The position numbers and the translations under genes were made by a program. Shown in pieces: positions 41,572 through 50,309 of a DNA stretch of 64,000 bases; position 1 is the stretch's first letter, and every line of letters begins with the position of its first letter. The DNA lies in assembly GCF_001941945.1 (NCBI RefSeq), contig NZ_CP015583.1, positions 1,477,001 to 1,541,000 on the forward strand, given 5' to 3'. The notes under the pieces are model-generated. The model was given only the letters and a program-made list of their open reading frames with translations, was not told the DNA's origin and ran no database searches. The stretch comes from Roseomonas gilardii. Lineage in GTDB: Bacteria > Pseudomonadota > Alphaproteobacteria > Acetobacterales > Acetobacteraceae.

Positions 41572-42098
41572 TGCGCCTGCTGCTGGTCCGCCACCTGCCC
41601 GTCCCGGACGGGGCGGGACGCTGCTACGGCAGGCTCGACCTCCCGGCGCGCGCGGCGACGGCGGCGGAACTGGCCGCCATGCGCGACCAAACCTCCCGGC
41701 TGAGCCAGCCCATCCTGCTGAGCAGCCCGGCCCGGCGCTGCCGCGACCTCGCACGGCATCTCGGCCCGGCGCCGCGCCTGGAACCCCGGCTGCGGGAGCT
41801 GGATTTCGGCGCCTGGGAAGGCCTGCCCTGGGATGCCGTGCCCCGCGCGGCGCTGGACGCCTGGGCGGCCGATCCCACCGGCTTCACCCCCCCGGGCGGC
41901 GAAGGCATGGCCGACTTCCTCGCGCGCCTGGGCGCCCTGGCCGATACGCTACGCGAGGCGGGCCGGGACGCCGTGCTGGTGACCCATGGCGGACCGATGC
42001 GGGTGCTGCCCGCGCTGCTGCGGGGGGCGGCGCCGGACCTCCTCGCCCCCGCGCCGGGCTTCGGCACGACGCTGCGGGTGGAACTGCCCGGAGCCTGA
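41571..42098 (+). CDS. cobC: Histidine phosphatase, probable alpha-ribazole phosphatase
   Basis: 175 aa. LLLVRHLPVPDGAGRCYGRLDLP contains the catalytic RH and the CYGxxDxP block characteristic of CobC-type alpha-ribazole phosphatases. SSPARRCRDLA, LDFGAWEGLPW and VTHGGPMRVL complete the phosphoglycerate-mutase-like core. It would dephosphorylate alpha-ribazole-5'-phosphate or adenosylcobalamin-5'-phosphate at the end of B12 synthesis, in agreement with the cob island 2.5 kb away. The ATG at 41571 overlaps the ubiM stop; a GTG one codon earlier is an alternative start. Confidence 0.8.
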   Translation: MRLLLVRHLPVPDGAGRCYGRLDLPARAATAAELAAMRDQTSRLSQPILLSSPARRCRDLARHLGPAPRLEPRLRELDFGAWEGLPWDAVPRAALDAWAADPTGFTPPGGEGMADFLARLGALADTLREAGRDAVLVTHGGPMRVLPALLRGAAPDLLAPAPGFGTTLRVELPGA

Positions 42099-42183
42099 GG
42101 CGCGTGGGCTTTTCGCCCCTTGCCCTCCGCCCGCTTCTCGCCTTCGCTCTCCGGCAGAAGAAGAACCTGCCGGAAACCCGTCC

Positions 42184-43200
42184 ATGTCCCTTGTCCCGCG
42201 CCGCCGCGCGCTGCGTTCCGCCCTGGCCACGATCTCCCTGGCCATGATTCCCCTGGCGACCGCCCTGCCGCCGCTGGCCTCGCCCGCCCATGCCCAGGCC
42301 GCCTGGCCGGACCGTCCCTTGCGGCTGATCCTCCCCTACACACCCGGCGGCGGCACGGATTCCGTCGCCCGCGCCCTGGGCGCGCGCCTCCACACCGCGC
42401 TGGGCCAGGCCGTGGTGGTGGAGAACCGTCCGGGCGCGGGCGGCAACCTCTCGACCGAGCTGGTGGCGACCGCGAAGCCGGATGGCTACACGCTGCTGAT
42501 GGGCAACCAGGGTCCCATGACGGTGAACCCGACCCTGTTCGGCAAGACGCTGAAGGTCGATCCGCTCGCCGCGCTGGACCCGGTGGCGATGGTGGCGGAA
42601 ACGCAGCTCGTGCTGGTGGCCGGCCCCGGCACGAAGGCGGCGGACCTCGCCTCGCTGCTCGACGAGGCCCGGGCGAAGAAAGGCGAGCTGAACTACGCCT
42701 CGCCCGGCAACGGCTCGGCCGGGCACCTCGCCATGGCCCTGCTGTTGCAACAGGCGGGCGTGGAGGCGGTGCACTTCCCCTTCAAGGGCGCGGCGCCCGG
42801 CCTGACCGACGTGGCGGCGGGCCATATGGCGGTGATGATCAGCACGCTGCCCTCCGTGCTGGGCCTGGTGCAGGGCGGGGCGCTGCGGGCCCTGGCGGTG
42901 ACCGGCGACAAGCGTTCCCCGGCCCTCCCGGATGTGCCGGCGGTATCCGAGACCCTGCCCGGCTACCGGGTCACCGCCTGGTACGGGATCCTGGTGCCGC
43001 ATGGCACGCCGGAGCCGGTGCGGGCGCGGCTGGAAGGCGCGATCCTCGGCAGCCTTGACGCACCGGACCTCGCGGAGAGCCTGCGCAAGGAGGGGGCGGA
43101 CCCCTATCCGATGCCCGGCGACGCCTTCCGCCGCTTCATGGAGGGCGAGCGGACGCGCTGGGCCAAGGTGATCGAGGTGGCGAGGATCACCGCGGACTGA
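42184..43200 (+). CDS. Bug/TctC-family extracytoplasmic solute-binding protein
   Basis: 338 aa. A signal peptide (RRRALRSALATISLAM then PLASPAHAQA) is followed by the Bug fold start WPDRPLRLILPYTPGGGTDSVAR. The central VVENRPGAGGNLSTELVATAKPDGYTLL block is the family hallmark. Bug proteins bind carboxylates or other small organic molecules in the periplasm, often for TctAB permeases, but no permease gene is adjacent. It is an orphan binder, common in these lineages. Its 3' end overlaps the SGNH gene by 14 nt in convergent orientation. Confidence 0.9.
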   Translation: MSLVPRRRALRSALATISLAMIPLATALPPLASPAHAQAAWPDRPLRLILPYTPGGGTDSVARALGARLHTALGQAVVVENRPGAGGNLSTELVATAKPDGYTLLMGNQGPMTVNPTLFGKTLKVDPLAALDPVAMVAETQLVLVAGPGTKAADLASLLDEARAKKGELNYASPGNGSAGHLAMALLLQQAGVEAVHFPFKGAAPGLTDVAAGHMAVMISTLPSVLGLVQGGALRALAVTGDKRSPALPDVPAVSETLPGYRVTAWYGILVPHGTPEPVRARLEGAILGSLDAPDLAESLRKEGADPYPMPGDAFRRFMEGERTRWAKVIEVARITAD

Positions 43201-44593
43201 CCGGTCTCCCGGGAGGCGCCGGCAGGAGCGCGTCCAGCGGCACCGCCTCCGCCATGGCGAGGTAGCCGGCCCGGTTCGGGTGCAGCCCATCCCCCGCGCC
43301 GCCCGCCGTGCTGCCCGGCACCATCTCCGGCCGCAGCCCGCCCGTGGCCGGGTCCAGCGTGGCGCGGTCGAAATCCGCCACCGCGTCGAACAGGCCGGAA
43401 TGCCGGATGGCCTCGTTGACCGCCCGCCGGCGCGCATCCTGCTCCGCGCCGCCATGGGCAGGGTTGGTGCTGGCCAGGGCCGAGGTGAGGGTGGCGCCCA
43501 CCAGCCGCACCCCGGGAAGGCCGGCCCGCAGCCGCCGGGCGCCCTCCCGCATCCCCGCCACCACCGTCTCCGGCGTGACGCCGCTGCCGCGCGCCAGGTC
43601 GTTGATTCCCAGCGCCCAGATCACCGCACGCACGCCGGACAGGCGGATCACATCCCGCTCCAGCCGTTCCAGCCCTGGCGGGCCGCCGGGCCAGGGGGCG
43701 CCGGGGCCGTAGCCCTCCGGCCCCAGGATGCGGTTGCCGTTGATCCCTGCATTCACCACAGAAACCGGCCCGCCATGCGCGGCGCCCAGGCGGCGGGCCA
43801 GCACATCCGGCCAGCGGTCATCGCCGTTCAGTGTGGCGCCCACGCCATCGGTGATGGAATCGCCCAATGCCACGACCACGGGCAGACCGGGCGGAGCCTG
43901 CATGTCCACCGCGTCGAGGAAGAACCAGGAGGTGGTGGAAAAGGGAAAGCCGCCCTCATCCTCCCGCTCCCCCAGCGATCCGCCCCCAGGCGCGGAGAGA
44001 TAGGAAGTCTGGAGCGCCGTGGCGTGCCAGGTCATCGGCCCGCTCGGCCCGGCGATATGGAAGGAAACCGCCAGCTTGCGCCCTTCCAGCAACGCGGGCG
44101 GCGGATCGCTGAAGGGCAGGGGGACAGGATCGGACCAGGCCTCGCCCCCCGGGGGGATCGAGACGCGCCGCCCGCCCCCGAAGCGCACCGGCTGGTTGCT
44201 CCCCGGCAGCAGCGCGGCCCCGCCGGACTGCACCCCCGCCCAGGCATCCCCGATCACCAGCGCCCGCGTACCGAAGGCATTGGAGAAGCGCAGCCGCAGG
44301 CGCGGCCCCCAGAAGCCGGGGCGCAGCACCATGCGGAAGCTCTGGTCGCGGGCGCCACCGGCCGGGTCCGGCAGGCTGCGCCCCTGCTCCGGCTGGGCGG
44401 AGGTGAAGCCCACCGGATAGGGGCCCTGTGCCGGGGCCGCCCAGACGGAGGCCCAGCCAGGGAGGGGTGAAGGCTGCGCCAGGGCCGGCCGGGCCAGACC
44501 CGGCCCGGTCAGGGGCGCGGCGGCCAGCGCCCGCAACACCCCGCGCCGCCGCAGGAACACCTGGGAAGGAAGGTCTCGTCCCGGATCGGCCAT
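43187..44593 (-). CDS. Exported SGNH/GDSL hydrolase
   Basis: 468 aa from ATG 44593 (an ATG 15 nt earlier is also possible). The N-terminus has FLRRRGVLRALAAAPLTG...ALAQ, Tat-like. A beta-rich domain of ~200 residues precedes the SGNH domain. Block I is VVALGDSITDGVGA, block II has NAGINGNRIL, block III ALGINDLARG and block V DGLHPNRAGYLAMAE with the catalytic Asp-His. It is probably a periplasmic esterase acting on carbohydrate or lipid esters. Confidence 0.88.
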   Translation of the reverse strand: MADPGRDLPSQVFLRRRGVLRALAAAPLTGPGLARPALAQPSPLPGWASVWAAPAQGPYPVGFTSAQPEQGRSLPDPAGGARDQSFRMVLRPGFWGPRLRLRFSNAFGTRALVIGDAWAGVQSGGAALLPGSNQPVRFGGGRRVSIPPGGEAWSDPVPLPFSDPPPALLEGRKLAVSFHIAGPSGPMTWHATALQTSYLSAPGGGSLGEREDEGGFPFSTTSWFFLDAVDMQAPPGLPVVVALGDSITDGVGATLNGDDRWPDVLARRLGAAHGGPVSVVNAGINGNRILGPEGYGPGAPWPGGPPGLERLERDVIRLSGVRAVIWALGINDLARGSGVTPETVVAGMREGARRLRAGLPGVRLVGATLTSALASTNPAHGGAEQDARRRAVNEAIRHSGLFDAVADFDRATLDPATGGLRPEMVPGSTAGGAGDGLHPNRAGYLAMAEAVPLDALLPAPPGRPVSPR

Positions 44594-44636
44594 GCCGCAG
44601 CCTTCCATCCCGGGCGGCAGGCGGCAAGCCAGCGGA

Positions 44637-45419
44637 TCAGCCAGGTCTCACCAGGCAGGCCGCCAGCAGGCTCAGCACCAGCGCCTCGGCCAGTTGCTCG
44701 CAGGCGCCCAGCACATCCCCCGTATGGCCACCCACCTGCCGCCGGGCCAGCCGCGCCATCGCCAGCGCGGCCAGTCCCGCGAGAAGGATGCCGCCCAGCG
44801 CCACCGGCAGCGGAAGCAGCGCCAGTCCCGGCAGCGCCGCCAGCGCCGCGCCGCCCGCCAGCAGCCCTCCCCCCGGCCGGCCGAGCAGCGCTGCCAGCCC
44901 ATCCGGCCGCGCGGGCGGCGCCAGCGCCAGCACGCCCAGGATCGCGCCCCGCCCCAGCGCCCCGCTCACCACGAGCGACGCCACCATCGTCCCGGGCCCC
45001 GGCATCGCAGCCAGAGCGAGGCCCCGGATACCGAGGGACAGCGCCAGGGCCAGCACGCCATAGCTGCCGATCCGGCTGTCGCGCATGATCTCCAGCTTGC
45101 GCGCCCGGTCCCGCCCGCCGCCGAAGCCGTCGGCGGTGTCGGCCAGCCCGTCCTCGTGCAGCGCCCCGGTCAGCAACAGCAGCGCCGCCAGGGCCCAGGC
45201 CGCCGCGAGCCCGCCCGGCAGGCCCAGCCACAGCCCCAGCGCCCCCACCACGCCGCCGAGCAGCCCCACCAGCGCGCCGACCAACGGATAGGCCCAGACG
45301 CCGCCGGACAGATCCCCCCTCCAGCCCTTCCGCGCCAGGGCACCGGCCGGCAGCCGGGTCAGCACCATGGCGGCGCCCACCAGATCGTCCCGCAGCCGCC
45401 CGGCGAGGCGGCGGATCAC
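44637..45419 (-). CDS. cobS: Adenosylcobinamide-GDP ribazoletransferase (cobalamin synthase)
   Basis: 260 aa integral membrane enzyme (CobS of enterobacteria, CobV of Pseudomonas). It joins adenosylcobinamide-GDP with alpha-ribazole (phosphate). Several membrane segments are evident. LTRLPAG near the N-terminus and the metal-binding segment HEDGLADTADGFGGGRDRARKLEIMRDSRIGSYG are diagnostic. The GTG at 45419 overlaps the cobT stop. It is last in the cobB-cobT-cobS operon; 43 bp separate it from the SGNH start. Confidence 0.95.
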   Translation of the reverse strand: MIRRLAGRLRDDLVGAAMVLTRLPAGALARKGWRGDLSGGVWAYPLVGALVGLLGGVVGALGLWLGLPGGLAAAWALAALLLLTGALHEDGLADTADGFGGGRDRARKLEIMRDSRIGSYGVLALALSLGIRGLALAAMPGPGTMVASLVVSGALGRGAILGVLALAPPARPDGLAALLGRPGGGLLAGGAALAALPGLALLPLPVALGGILLAGLAALAMARLARRQVGGHTGDVLGACEQLAEALVLSLLAACLVRPG

Positions 45420-46435
45420 GCCTCGCGGTCCGAAACCCCGGCCTCGGCGAAGGTGGCCATCCCGGCATGGCAGGCGAGCGCGGCACGAAGCAGCGGCACC
45501 GCCAGCGCGGCGCCGGATGCCTCGCCCAGCCGCAGGCCGAGATCGAGCAGCGGCTCCATCCCCAGCGCGGCGAGCAGCGTGGCGCAGCCGGCTTCGGCGG
45601 AACGGTGCGCCGCCCGGGCATGGTCCAGCCCATCACCGCGCAGCCGGGCCAGCGGCGCCACCGCGGCGAGGCAGACATAGCCGTCCAGCAGCACCGGCAC
45701 GCCCCGCTGCCGGGCGGCCAGGGCGGCGCCGAGCATGGCCGCCGTCTCCCGCCCGCCCAGGGCGCGCGCGGCGTGCAGCGGGTCCCGCCGTGTCTCCGGA
45801 TGGCGGGCCAGGGCGGCATCCACGGCGGCGCGCTTGCGGGCCAGCCCGGCATCGTCCACCCCCGTGCCGCGCCCGGCCCAGCGATGCCCGTCGCCGCCGA
45901 ACAGGGCCGCGGCCAGGGCGGCGGCGGCGGTGGTGTTGCCGATGCCCATCTCGCCCAGGCACAGCAGTTCCGTTCCCGGCCGCAGGGCGGCATGGCCCAT
46001 GGAGACGGCGGCCAGGAATTCGGCCTCCCCCATGGCCGGGCCTTCGGTGAAGTCCCCCGTCGGCGTGTCGAGCGCCAGCGGCACCACGCGCAGCTCCGCC
46101 CCGGCCAGCCGCGCGATCTGGTTGATGGCGGCGCCGCCCGCCGCATAGTTCGCCACCATCTGCGCCGTCACCGAGGGCGGATAGGGTGAGACGCCGCGCG
46201 CCACCACGCCATGATTGCCCGCGAAGACCAGCACCTCCACCCGGTCCAGCGCCGGCATGCCGCGCCGCTGCCAGCGCGCCATCCAGGCGGCCAGTTCCTC
46301 CAGGCGCCCGAGGCTGCCCGGCGGCTTGGTGAGCCTGGCCTGCCGCGCGGCCACCGCCCCGGCGGCGGCCTCGTCGCCTCCGGGCAGGTCCAGGCAGGCG
46401 GCACGGAGGGAGTCGAGGGTCGTGAAGGCGGTCAT
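45416..46435 (-). CDS. cobT: Nicotinate-nucleotide-DMB phosphoribosyltransferase
   Basis: 339 aa. It makes alpha-ribazole-phosphate from nicotinate mononucleotide and dimethylbenzimidazole (CobU in the Pseudomonas naming). KPPGSLGRLEELAAWMA, FAGNHGVVARGVSPYPPSVTAQMV and GEMGIGNTTAAAAL are the signature blocks. The catalytic Glu region lies at the C-terminus, which is full length. The ATG at 46435 is 1 nt after the cobB stop and is preferred over an ATG at 46456 inside cobB. It is coupled to cobS downstream. Confidence 0.94.
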   Translation of the reverse strand: MTAFTTLDSLRAACLDLPGGDEAAAGAVAARQARLTKPPGSLGRLEELAAWMARWQRRGMPALDRVEVLVFAGNHGVVARGVSPYPPSVTAQMVANYAAGGAAINQIARLAGAELRVVPLALDTPTGDFTEGPAMGEAEFLAAVSMGHAALRPGTELLCLGEMGIGNTTAAAALAAALFGGDGHRWAGRGTGVDDAGLARKRAAVDAALARHPETRRDPLHAARALGGRETAAMLGAALAARQRGVPVLLDGYVCLAAVAPLARLRGDGLDHARAAHRSAEAGCATLLAALGMEPLLDLGLRLGEASGAALAVPLLRAALACHAGMATFAEAGVSDREA

Positions 46436-46436
46436 G

Positions 46437-47759
46437 TCATCCGTCGTCGCGGGCAATGGCGTGGAAGAAGCTGCCGCTGACCCGGCCGCGCCGCGCGCCC
46501 GAGGGCGGCAGCGGCTGGCCGAGCCCGTCGGTCAGGCTGGCGAAAGGCGCATCGGCGCCGGAATCCTCCACCGTGGCGTAATGGAACTCGTGCCCGCGCA
46601 GCACCGTCCCGGCGGGGCCGAGCGGCCCATCCGCCAGCAGCGTGGCGCGGCGATAGCCGAGGTTCATGCGGCGCTTCGCGAAGCTGGTGCGGTGGCCGAG
46701 CAGCCCCGCCATGGCGTGCCACTCGCCCGCCGCATCCCGCAGCGCCTCGCCCAGCACCATGAAGCCGCCGCACTCGCCATGGACAGGCCGCGTCCCGGCG
46801 AAGCGCCGCAGCCCCTCGCGGAAGCGTGTGGCGGCGGCGAGGGCAGGGGCATGCAACTCCGGATAACCGCCGGGCAGCCAGCAGGCATCACAGCCCTCCG
46901 GCGGCGCCTCGTCGGCCAGCGGGGAGAAGGGACGGATCTCCGCCCCCGCCGCCCGCCAGCCGTCGAGCAGGTGCGGATAGGCGAAGGAGAAGGCGGCATC
47001 CCGCGCCAGGGCGATGCGCTGTCCCGGCGGCGGAAGACCGGGGCCATCCACCATCTCCCCATCGGGCAGCGGCCCGGCCAGCGCCAGGATGCCATCGAGG
47101 TCCAGCGCCCCCCCCACCTCCCGCAGCCGCTCCAGCAGTGCCGGCAGCGTCCCGAGCTCCTGTGCCTGGACGAGGCCGAGATGCCGCTCCGGCAGGGCGA
47201 TTGCCGCCTCCCGCATCAGGCAGCCCAGCACCGGCAGCCCGGTTTCCGCCATCTCCGCCTCCACCCCCGCCCGGTGCCGCGCGCTGGCGACGCGGTTCAG
47301 CACCACCCCCGCCACGCGCACCCCCGGTCGGTGCATGGCGAAGCCCCGTGCCACCGCCGCCGCCGATTGCGACTGCCCCGACACGTCCAGCACCAGCAGC
47401 ACCGGCAGCCCCAGCGCCTCCGCCAGGTCGCCGCCGCTGCCCTGCCGCCCCGGCGGGCTGAGCGGCGAGGGCGCCAGCCCGTCGAACAGCCCCATCGAGG
47501 CCTCCACCAGCAGCAGCCCCGCCTCCCGCCCCGCCTGCGCCGCCATCGCCCGCAGCACCGGTGCCGGCATGGCCCAACTGTCCAGGTTGGGCGAAGGCCA
47601 CCCCGTCACCGCCGCGTGGAAGGCCGGGTCGATATAGTCCGGCCCCGACTTCGCCGCCCGCACCGCCACGCCCCGCGCCCGCAGCGCCGCCAGCAGCGCC
47701 AGCGCCACCGTCGTCTTGCCCGAGCCCGAGCGCGGCGCCGCCAGGATCAGGCCCTTCAT
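46437..47759 (-). CDS. cobB: Hydrogenobyrinate/cobyrinate a,c-diamide synthase
   Basis: 440 aa. It amidates the a and c side chains using glutamine and ATP. The N-terminal P-loop ATPase starts LILAAPRSGSGKTTVALAL, with AKSGPDYIDPAFH. The C-terminal class-I glutaminase domain has WLPGGYPELHA and the nucleophile Cys in VHGECGGFMVLGEAL. The first gene of cobB-cobT-cobS. A dense palindromic element lies directly upstream, and cbiD diverges beyond it. Confidence 0.95.
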   Translation of the reverse strand: MKGLILAAPRSGSGKTTVALALLAALRARGVAVRAAKSGPDYIDPAFHAAVTGWPSPNLDSWAMPAPVLRAMAAQAGREAGLLLVEASMGLFDGLAPSPLSPPGRQGSGGDLAEALGLPVLLVLDVSGQSQSAAAVARGFAMHRPGVRVAGVVLNRVASARHRAGVEAEMAETGLPVLGCLMREAAIALPERHLGLVQAQELGTLPALLERLREVGGALDLDGILALAGPLPDGEMVDGPGLPPPGQRIALARDAAFSFAYPHLLDGWRAAGAEIRPFSPLADEAPPEGCDACWLPGGYPELHAPALAAATRFREGLRRFAGTRPVHGECGGFMVLGEALRDAAGEWHAMAGLLGHRTSFAKRRMNLGYRRATLLADGPLGPAGTVLRGHEFHYATVEDSGADAPFASLTDGLGQPLPPSGARRGRVSGSFFHAIARDDG

Positions 47760-47790
47760 GGTGAAGGGTCCTGATGGTCGGGTCGGGGAA

Positions 47791-48012
47791 CCGGGAGGCT
47801 CTGCCTCCCGGACCCTTTGCTGAAGAAGGGGCCGCTCAGGGGGATGGTATCCCCCCGAGACCCCGCCATGAGCGCTCCGCGAGGAGGGGGTGATGGCTGC
47901 CGGCGTGCCAATGGCGACCGCTGTCCCAATCCCCCTCCTCGCGGAGCGCTCACAGGGTTCCCAGGGACCAACGTCCCTGGGCGGGGTGTCCAGAGGGGCA
48001 GAGCCCCTCTGG
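47791..48012. repeat. Composite nested-palindrome element
   Basis: Five perfect inverted repeats follow one another: 47791-47811 (9-bp arms), 47839-47855 (7-bp arms, GGGGGAT/ATCCCCC), a long pair 47869-47890 / 47931-47952 (22-bp perfect arms, 40-bp spacer), 47960-47981 (9-bp, CCCAGGGAC/GTCCCTGGG) and 47990-48012 (10-bp, CCAGAGGGGC/GCCCCTCTGG). They form a hairpin-hairpin-long IR-hairpin-hairpin plan with rough overall symmetry. The outer hairpin tips carry complementary GGCTCTGCC / GGCAGAGCC. This looks like a mobile intergenic palindromic (MITE/REP-like) element. No ORF inside is supported. Confidence 0.75.
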
Positions 48013-48043
48013 CCCCGGTCCGAACCAACAGCGCCGCCGCGCC

Positions 48044-49174
48044 ATGACAGGCTCCGGGGCCGGGCCTATGCTGGGGGGTGTGCAAGCCGAACCACCGTTG
48101 CGCCGGGGCTGGACCACGGGGGCCTGTGCCACGGCGGCGGCGAAGGCGGCCTTCACGGCCCTGCTGACCGGCGAATTCCCCGATCCCGTGACCATCCGCC
48201 TGCCGCGCGGGGAGGAACCCGGCTTCGCGCTCGCGGAGCAGGCGCGGGGGGAGGGCTGGGCCTCGGCGGGCGTGGTGAAGGATGCGGGCGACGACCCGGA
48301 CGTGACACACGGGGCGCTGGTGCGGGCGACGGTGCGGCGGGGCGCGGCGGGGAGCGGGCTGCGCTTCCGCGCCGGGCCGGGGGTCGGCGTGGTGACGCGG
48401 CCCGGCCTGCCGCTGCCGGTGGGCGAGCCCGCCATCAACCCGGTGCCGCGCCGCATGATCGCCGAGGCGCTGGCGGAGGTGGGCGCGGAGCCCGACCTGG
48501 AGGTGGAGATCGCCGTGCCGGGCGGCGAGGCCCTGGCGCAGCGGACGCTGAACCCCCGGCTGGGCATCCTGGGCGGCCTCTCCATCCTGGGCACGACCGG
48601 GGTGGTGGTGCCCTATTCCTGCTCGGCCTGGATTCATTCCATCCATCGCGGCATCGACGTGGCGCGGGCCATGGGGCTGGACCACGTCGCGGGCGCCACC
48701 GGCAGCGCCTCCGAGGACGCCATCCGGCACCTGCACGGGTTGCCGGAACAGGCGCTGATCGACATGGGCGACTTCGTCGGCGGGATGCTGAAATACCTGC
48801 GCGCGCATCCGGTGCCGCGCGTCACCGTGGCGGGCGGCCTGGCGAAGATGACCAAGCTGGCCCAGGGTCGCCTCGACCTGCATTCCAAACGCGGCTCGGC
48901 CGATCTGGGCGCGCTCGCCGCCCTGGCGCGGGAAGGCGGGGCGCCGGAGGCGGTGGCGGCGCGCATCGCCATGGCGAACACCGTGGCCGAGGGCTTCGCC
49001 CTGGCCGCGGAGGCCGGGATCGCGTTGGGCGAGGCGGTGGCGCTGCGGGCCTGGGACACCGCGGCGCATGTGCTGCTCGGCGCGCCCTCGATGCTGGAAC
49101 TCGTGGTCTTCGACCGCGAGGGGCGGCTGCTGGGCCGGGCGCCCTTCCGTCACGTCTCGCCGCCCTCTGTCTGA
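48044..49174 (+). CDS. cbiD: Cobalt-precorrin-5B C1-methyltransferase CbiD
   Basis: 376 aa. SAM-dependent C1 methylation of the ring-contracted intermediate, the 'anaerobic-type' enzyme. [18 protein letters not shown] is the CbiD N-terminal signature; [12 protein letters not shown] and [19 protein letters not shown] are further conserved blocks. No CobF is present, so CbiD likely replaces it in an otherwise oxygen-dependent pathway. It is on the plus strand, and its last 25 nt overlap the 3' end of cobM. The exact start (ATG 48044 or nearer LGGVQAEPP) is uncertain. Confidence 0.94.
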   Translation: MTGSGAGPMLGGVQAEPPLRRGWTTGACATAAAKAAFTALLTGEFPDPVTIRLPRGEEPGFALAEQARGEGWASAGVVKDAGDDPDVTHGALVRATVRRGAAGSGLRFRAGPGVGVVTRPGLPLPVGEPAINPVPRRMIAEALAEVGAEPDLEVEIAVPGGEALAQRTLNPRLGILGGLSILGTTGVVVPYSCSAWIHSIHRGIDVARAMGLDHVAGATGSASEDAIRHLHGLPEQALIDMGDFVGGMLKYLRAHPVPRVTVAGGLAKMTKLAQGRLDLHSKRGSADLGALAALAREGGAPEAVAARIAMANTVAEGFALAAEAGIALGEAVALRAWDTAAHVLLGAPSMLELVVFDREGRLLGRAPFRHVSPPSV

Positions 49175-49935
49175 GGACCACCTCTGCCCCGGAAGCGGCG
49201 GCGGTAGTCGGGGCTGTAGAGGGCGCTCTCGCGGAACCCCTCGGCGTCCATCGCCGGGCCGACCAGCACCAGCGCGGTGCGTTCCGCCGGGGCCTCGGCC
49301 AGCCGCGCGGCGATGGTGGCGAGCGTGCCGCGCAGGATGCGTTCGTCCGGCCAGCTCGCCCGCACCACCACCGCCACGGGGCAGTCCGGGCCATAGAGCG
49401 GCGTGAGCGTCTCCACGATCCGCGCGATGGCATGGATGGCGAGGTGGATGGCCAGCGTCGCGCCGGTGGCGCCGAAAGCCTCCAGCGTCTCGCCCGCCGG
49501 CATGGCGGAGGCGCGGCCGGAAACCCGGGTCAGCACCACGCTCTGCGCCACCCCCGGCACGGTCAGCTCGCGGCCCAGCGTGGCGGCGGCGGCGGCGAAG
49601 GCGGGGACCCCCGGCGTCAACGTATAGGGGATGCCGCGCGCCTCCAGCCGGCGGAGCTGTTCCGCCAGGGCGCTGTAGATCGACAGGTCGCCGGAATGCA
49701 GCCGGGCGACGTCCTGCCCGGCGGCATGGGCGGCGACATATTCGCGCTCGATCTCGTCCAGGCTCATCGGCGCCGTGTCCACCAGCCGGGCCCCGGGTGG
49801 GCAGTGCTCCAGCATGGCGGCGGGGACGATGGAGCCCGCGTAAAGGCAGACCGGGCAGCGGGCGAGGATGTCGCGGCCGCGCAGGGTCAGCAGGTCGGGC
49901 GCGCCGGGGCCGGCGCCGATGAAATGGACGGTCAT
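49150..49935 (-). CDS. cobM: Precorrin-4 C11-methyltransferase
   Basis: 261 aa SAM-dependent tetrapyrrole methylase. [22 protein letters not shown] is the class N-terminal motif, followed by [28 protein letters not shown] and [22 protein letters not shown], which identify the C11 enzyme. It methylates precorrin-4 to precorrin-5. The ATG overlaps the cobE stop. It ends the riboswitch-led minus-strand operon and overlaps cbiD tail-to-tail. Confidence 0.95.
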   Translation of the reverse strand: MTVHFIGAGPGAPDLLTLRGRDILARCPVCLYAGSIVPAAMLEHCPPGARLVDTAPMSLDEIEREYVAAHAAGQDVARLHSGDLSIYSALAEQLRRLEARGIPYTLTPGVPAFAAAAATLGRELTVPGVAQSVVLTRVSGRASAMPAGETLEAFGATGATLAIHLAIHAIARIVETLTPLYGPDCPVAVVVRASWPDERILRGTLATIAARLAEAPAERTALVLVGPAMDAEGFRESALYSPDYRRRFRGRGGPQTEGGET

Positions 49936-50309
49936 GCGGGTCCTGTCGCGAGGGCGCAGGTGGCGTTGGCGGAGGCGATGCGGGGCAGCACCAGCCGCCC
50001 GCCCGGCCCTGCCAGAGCGAGCGCGGCGGCCTCGGCCACGGAGGCCAGCCCGGTCGCGCGCAGGCTGGCCCCGGAACGGGTGGGGCAGCGGGGCTGCTCG
50101 GCCTCCAGCGCCGCGCGCGGGATGGGCTGGATGGGCAGGCCGAGGCGCCCGGCGGCCTCGCGCGGGCCGGGCGCCCCGGTCCGGAAATCCGGGATGCCGA
50201 GGCGCGTGGCCCGGCACCCCGCCAGCGTCTCGGCACGGCGCAGCAGGGCGACGATCTCCTCTGCCGGGCAGAGCGGGCGGCAGCCGATACCGGCGAAGAC
50301 CTCCCTCAT
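49932..50309 (-). CDS. cobE: Cobalamin biosynthesis protein CobE (CbiG C-terminal-like)
   Basis: 125 aa. [20 protein letters not shown] at the N-terminus matches the CobE/CbiG_C fold, and [36 protein letters not shown] is the conserved C-terminal part. CobE is a small protein found in aerobic B12 operons; its exact role is unsettled, perhaps binding an intermediate near ring contraction. The ATG overlaps the cobL stop and its own stop overlaps the cobM start. Confidence 0.85.
   Translation of the reverse strand: MREVFAGIGCRPLCPAEEIVALLRRAETLAGCRATRLGIPDFRTGAPGPREAAGRLGLPIQPIPRAALEAEQPRCPTRSGASLRATGLASVAEAAALALAGPGGRLVLPRIASANATCALATGPA

Noticed and set aside
44637-46435. Labelling cobS/cobT here as cobaltochelatase subunits
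   Set aside because: The sequences are clearly cobalamin synthase (membrane protein with HEDGLADTADGFGGGR) and the NaMN:DMB transferase (GEMGIGNTT); the shared symbols come from two naming schemes.
47791-48012. Reading the palindromic region as a second cobalamin riboswitch
   Set aside because: No B12 box, GCCACTG or CCCCCGCAACTGT element on either strand.
47817-48047. Short plus-strand ORF through the palindromic element
   Set aside because: The frame is created by the GC-rich hairpins; the translation follows the repeats and shows no domain.
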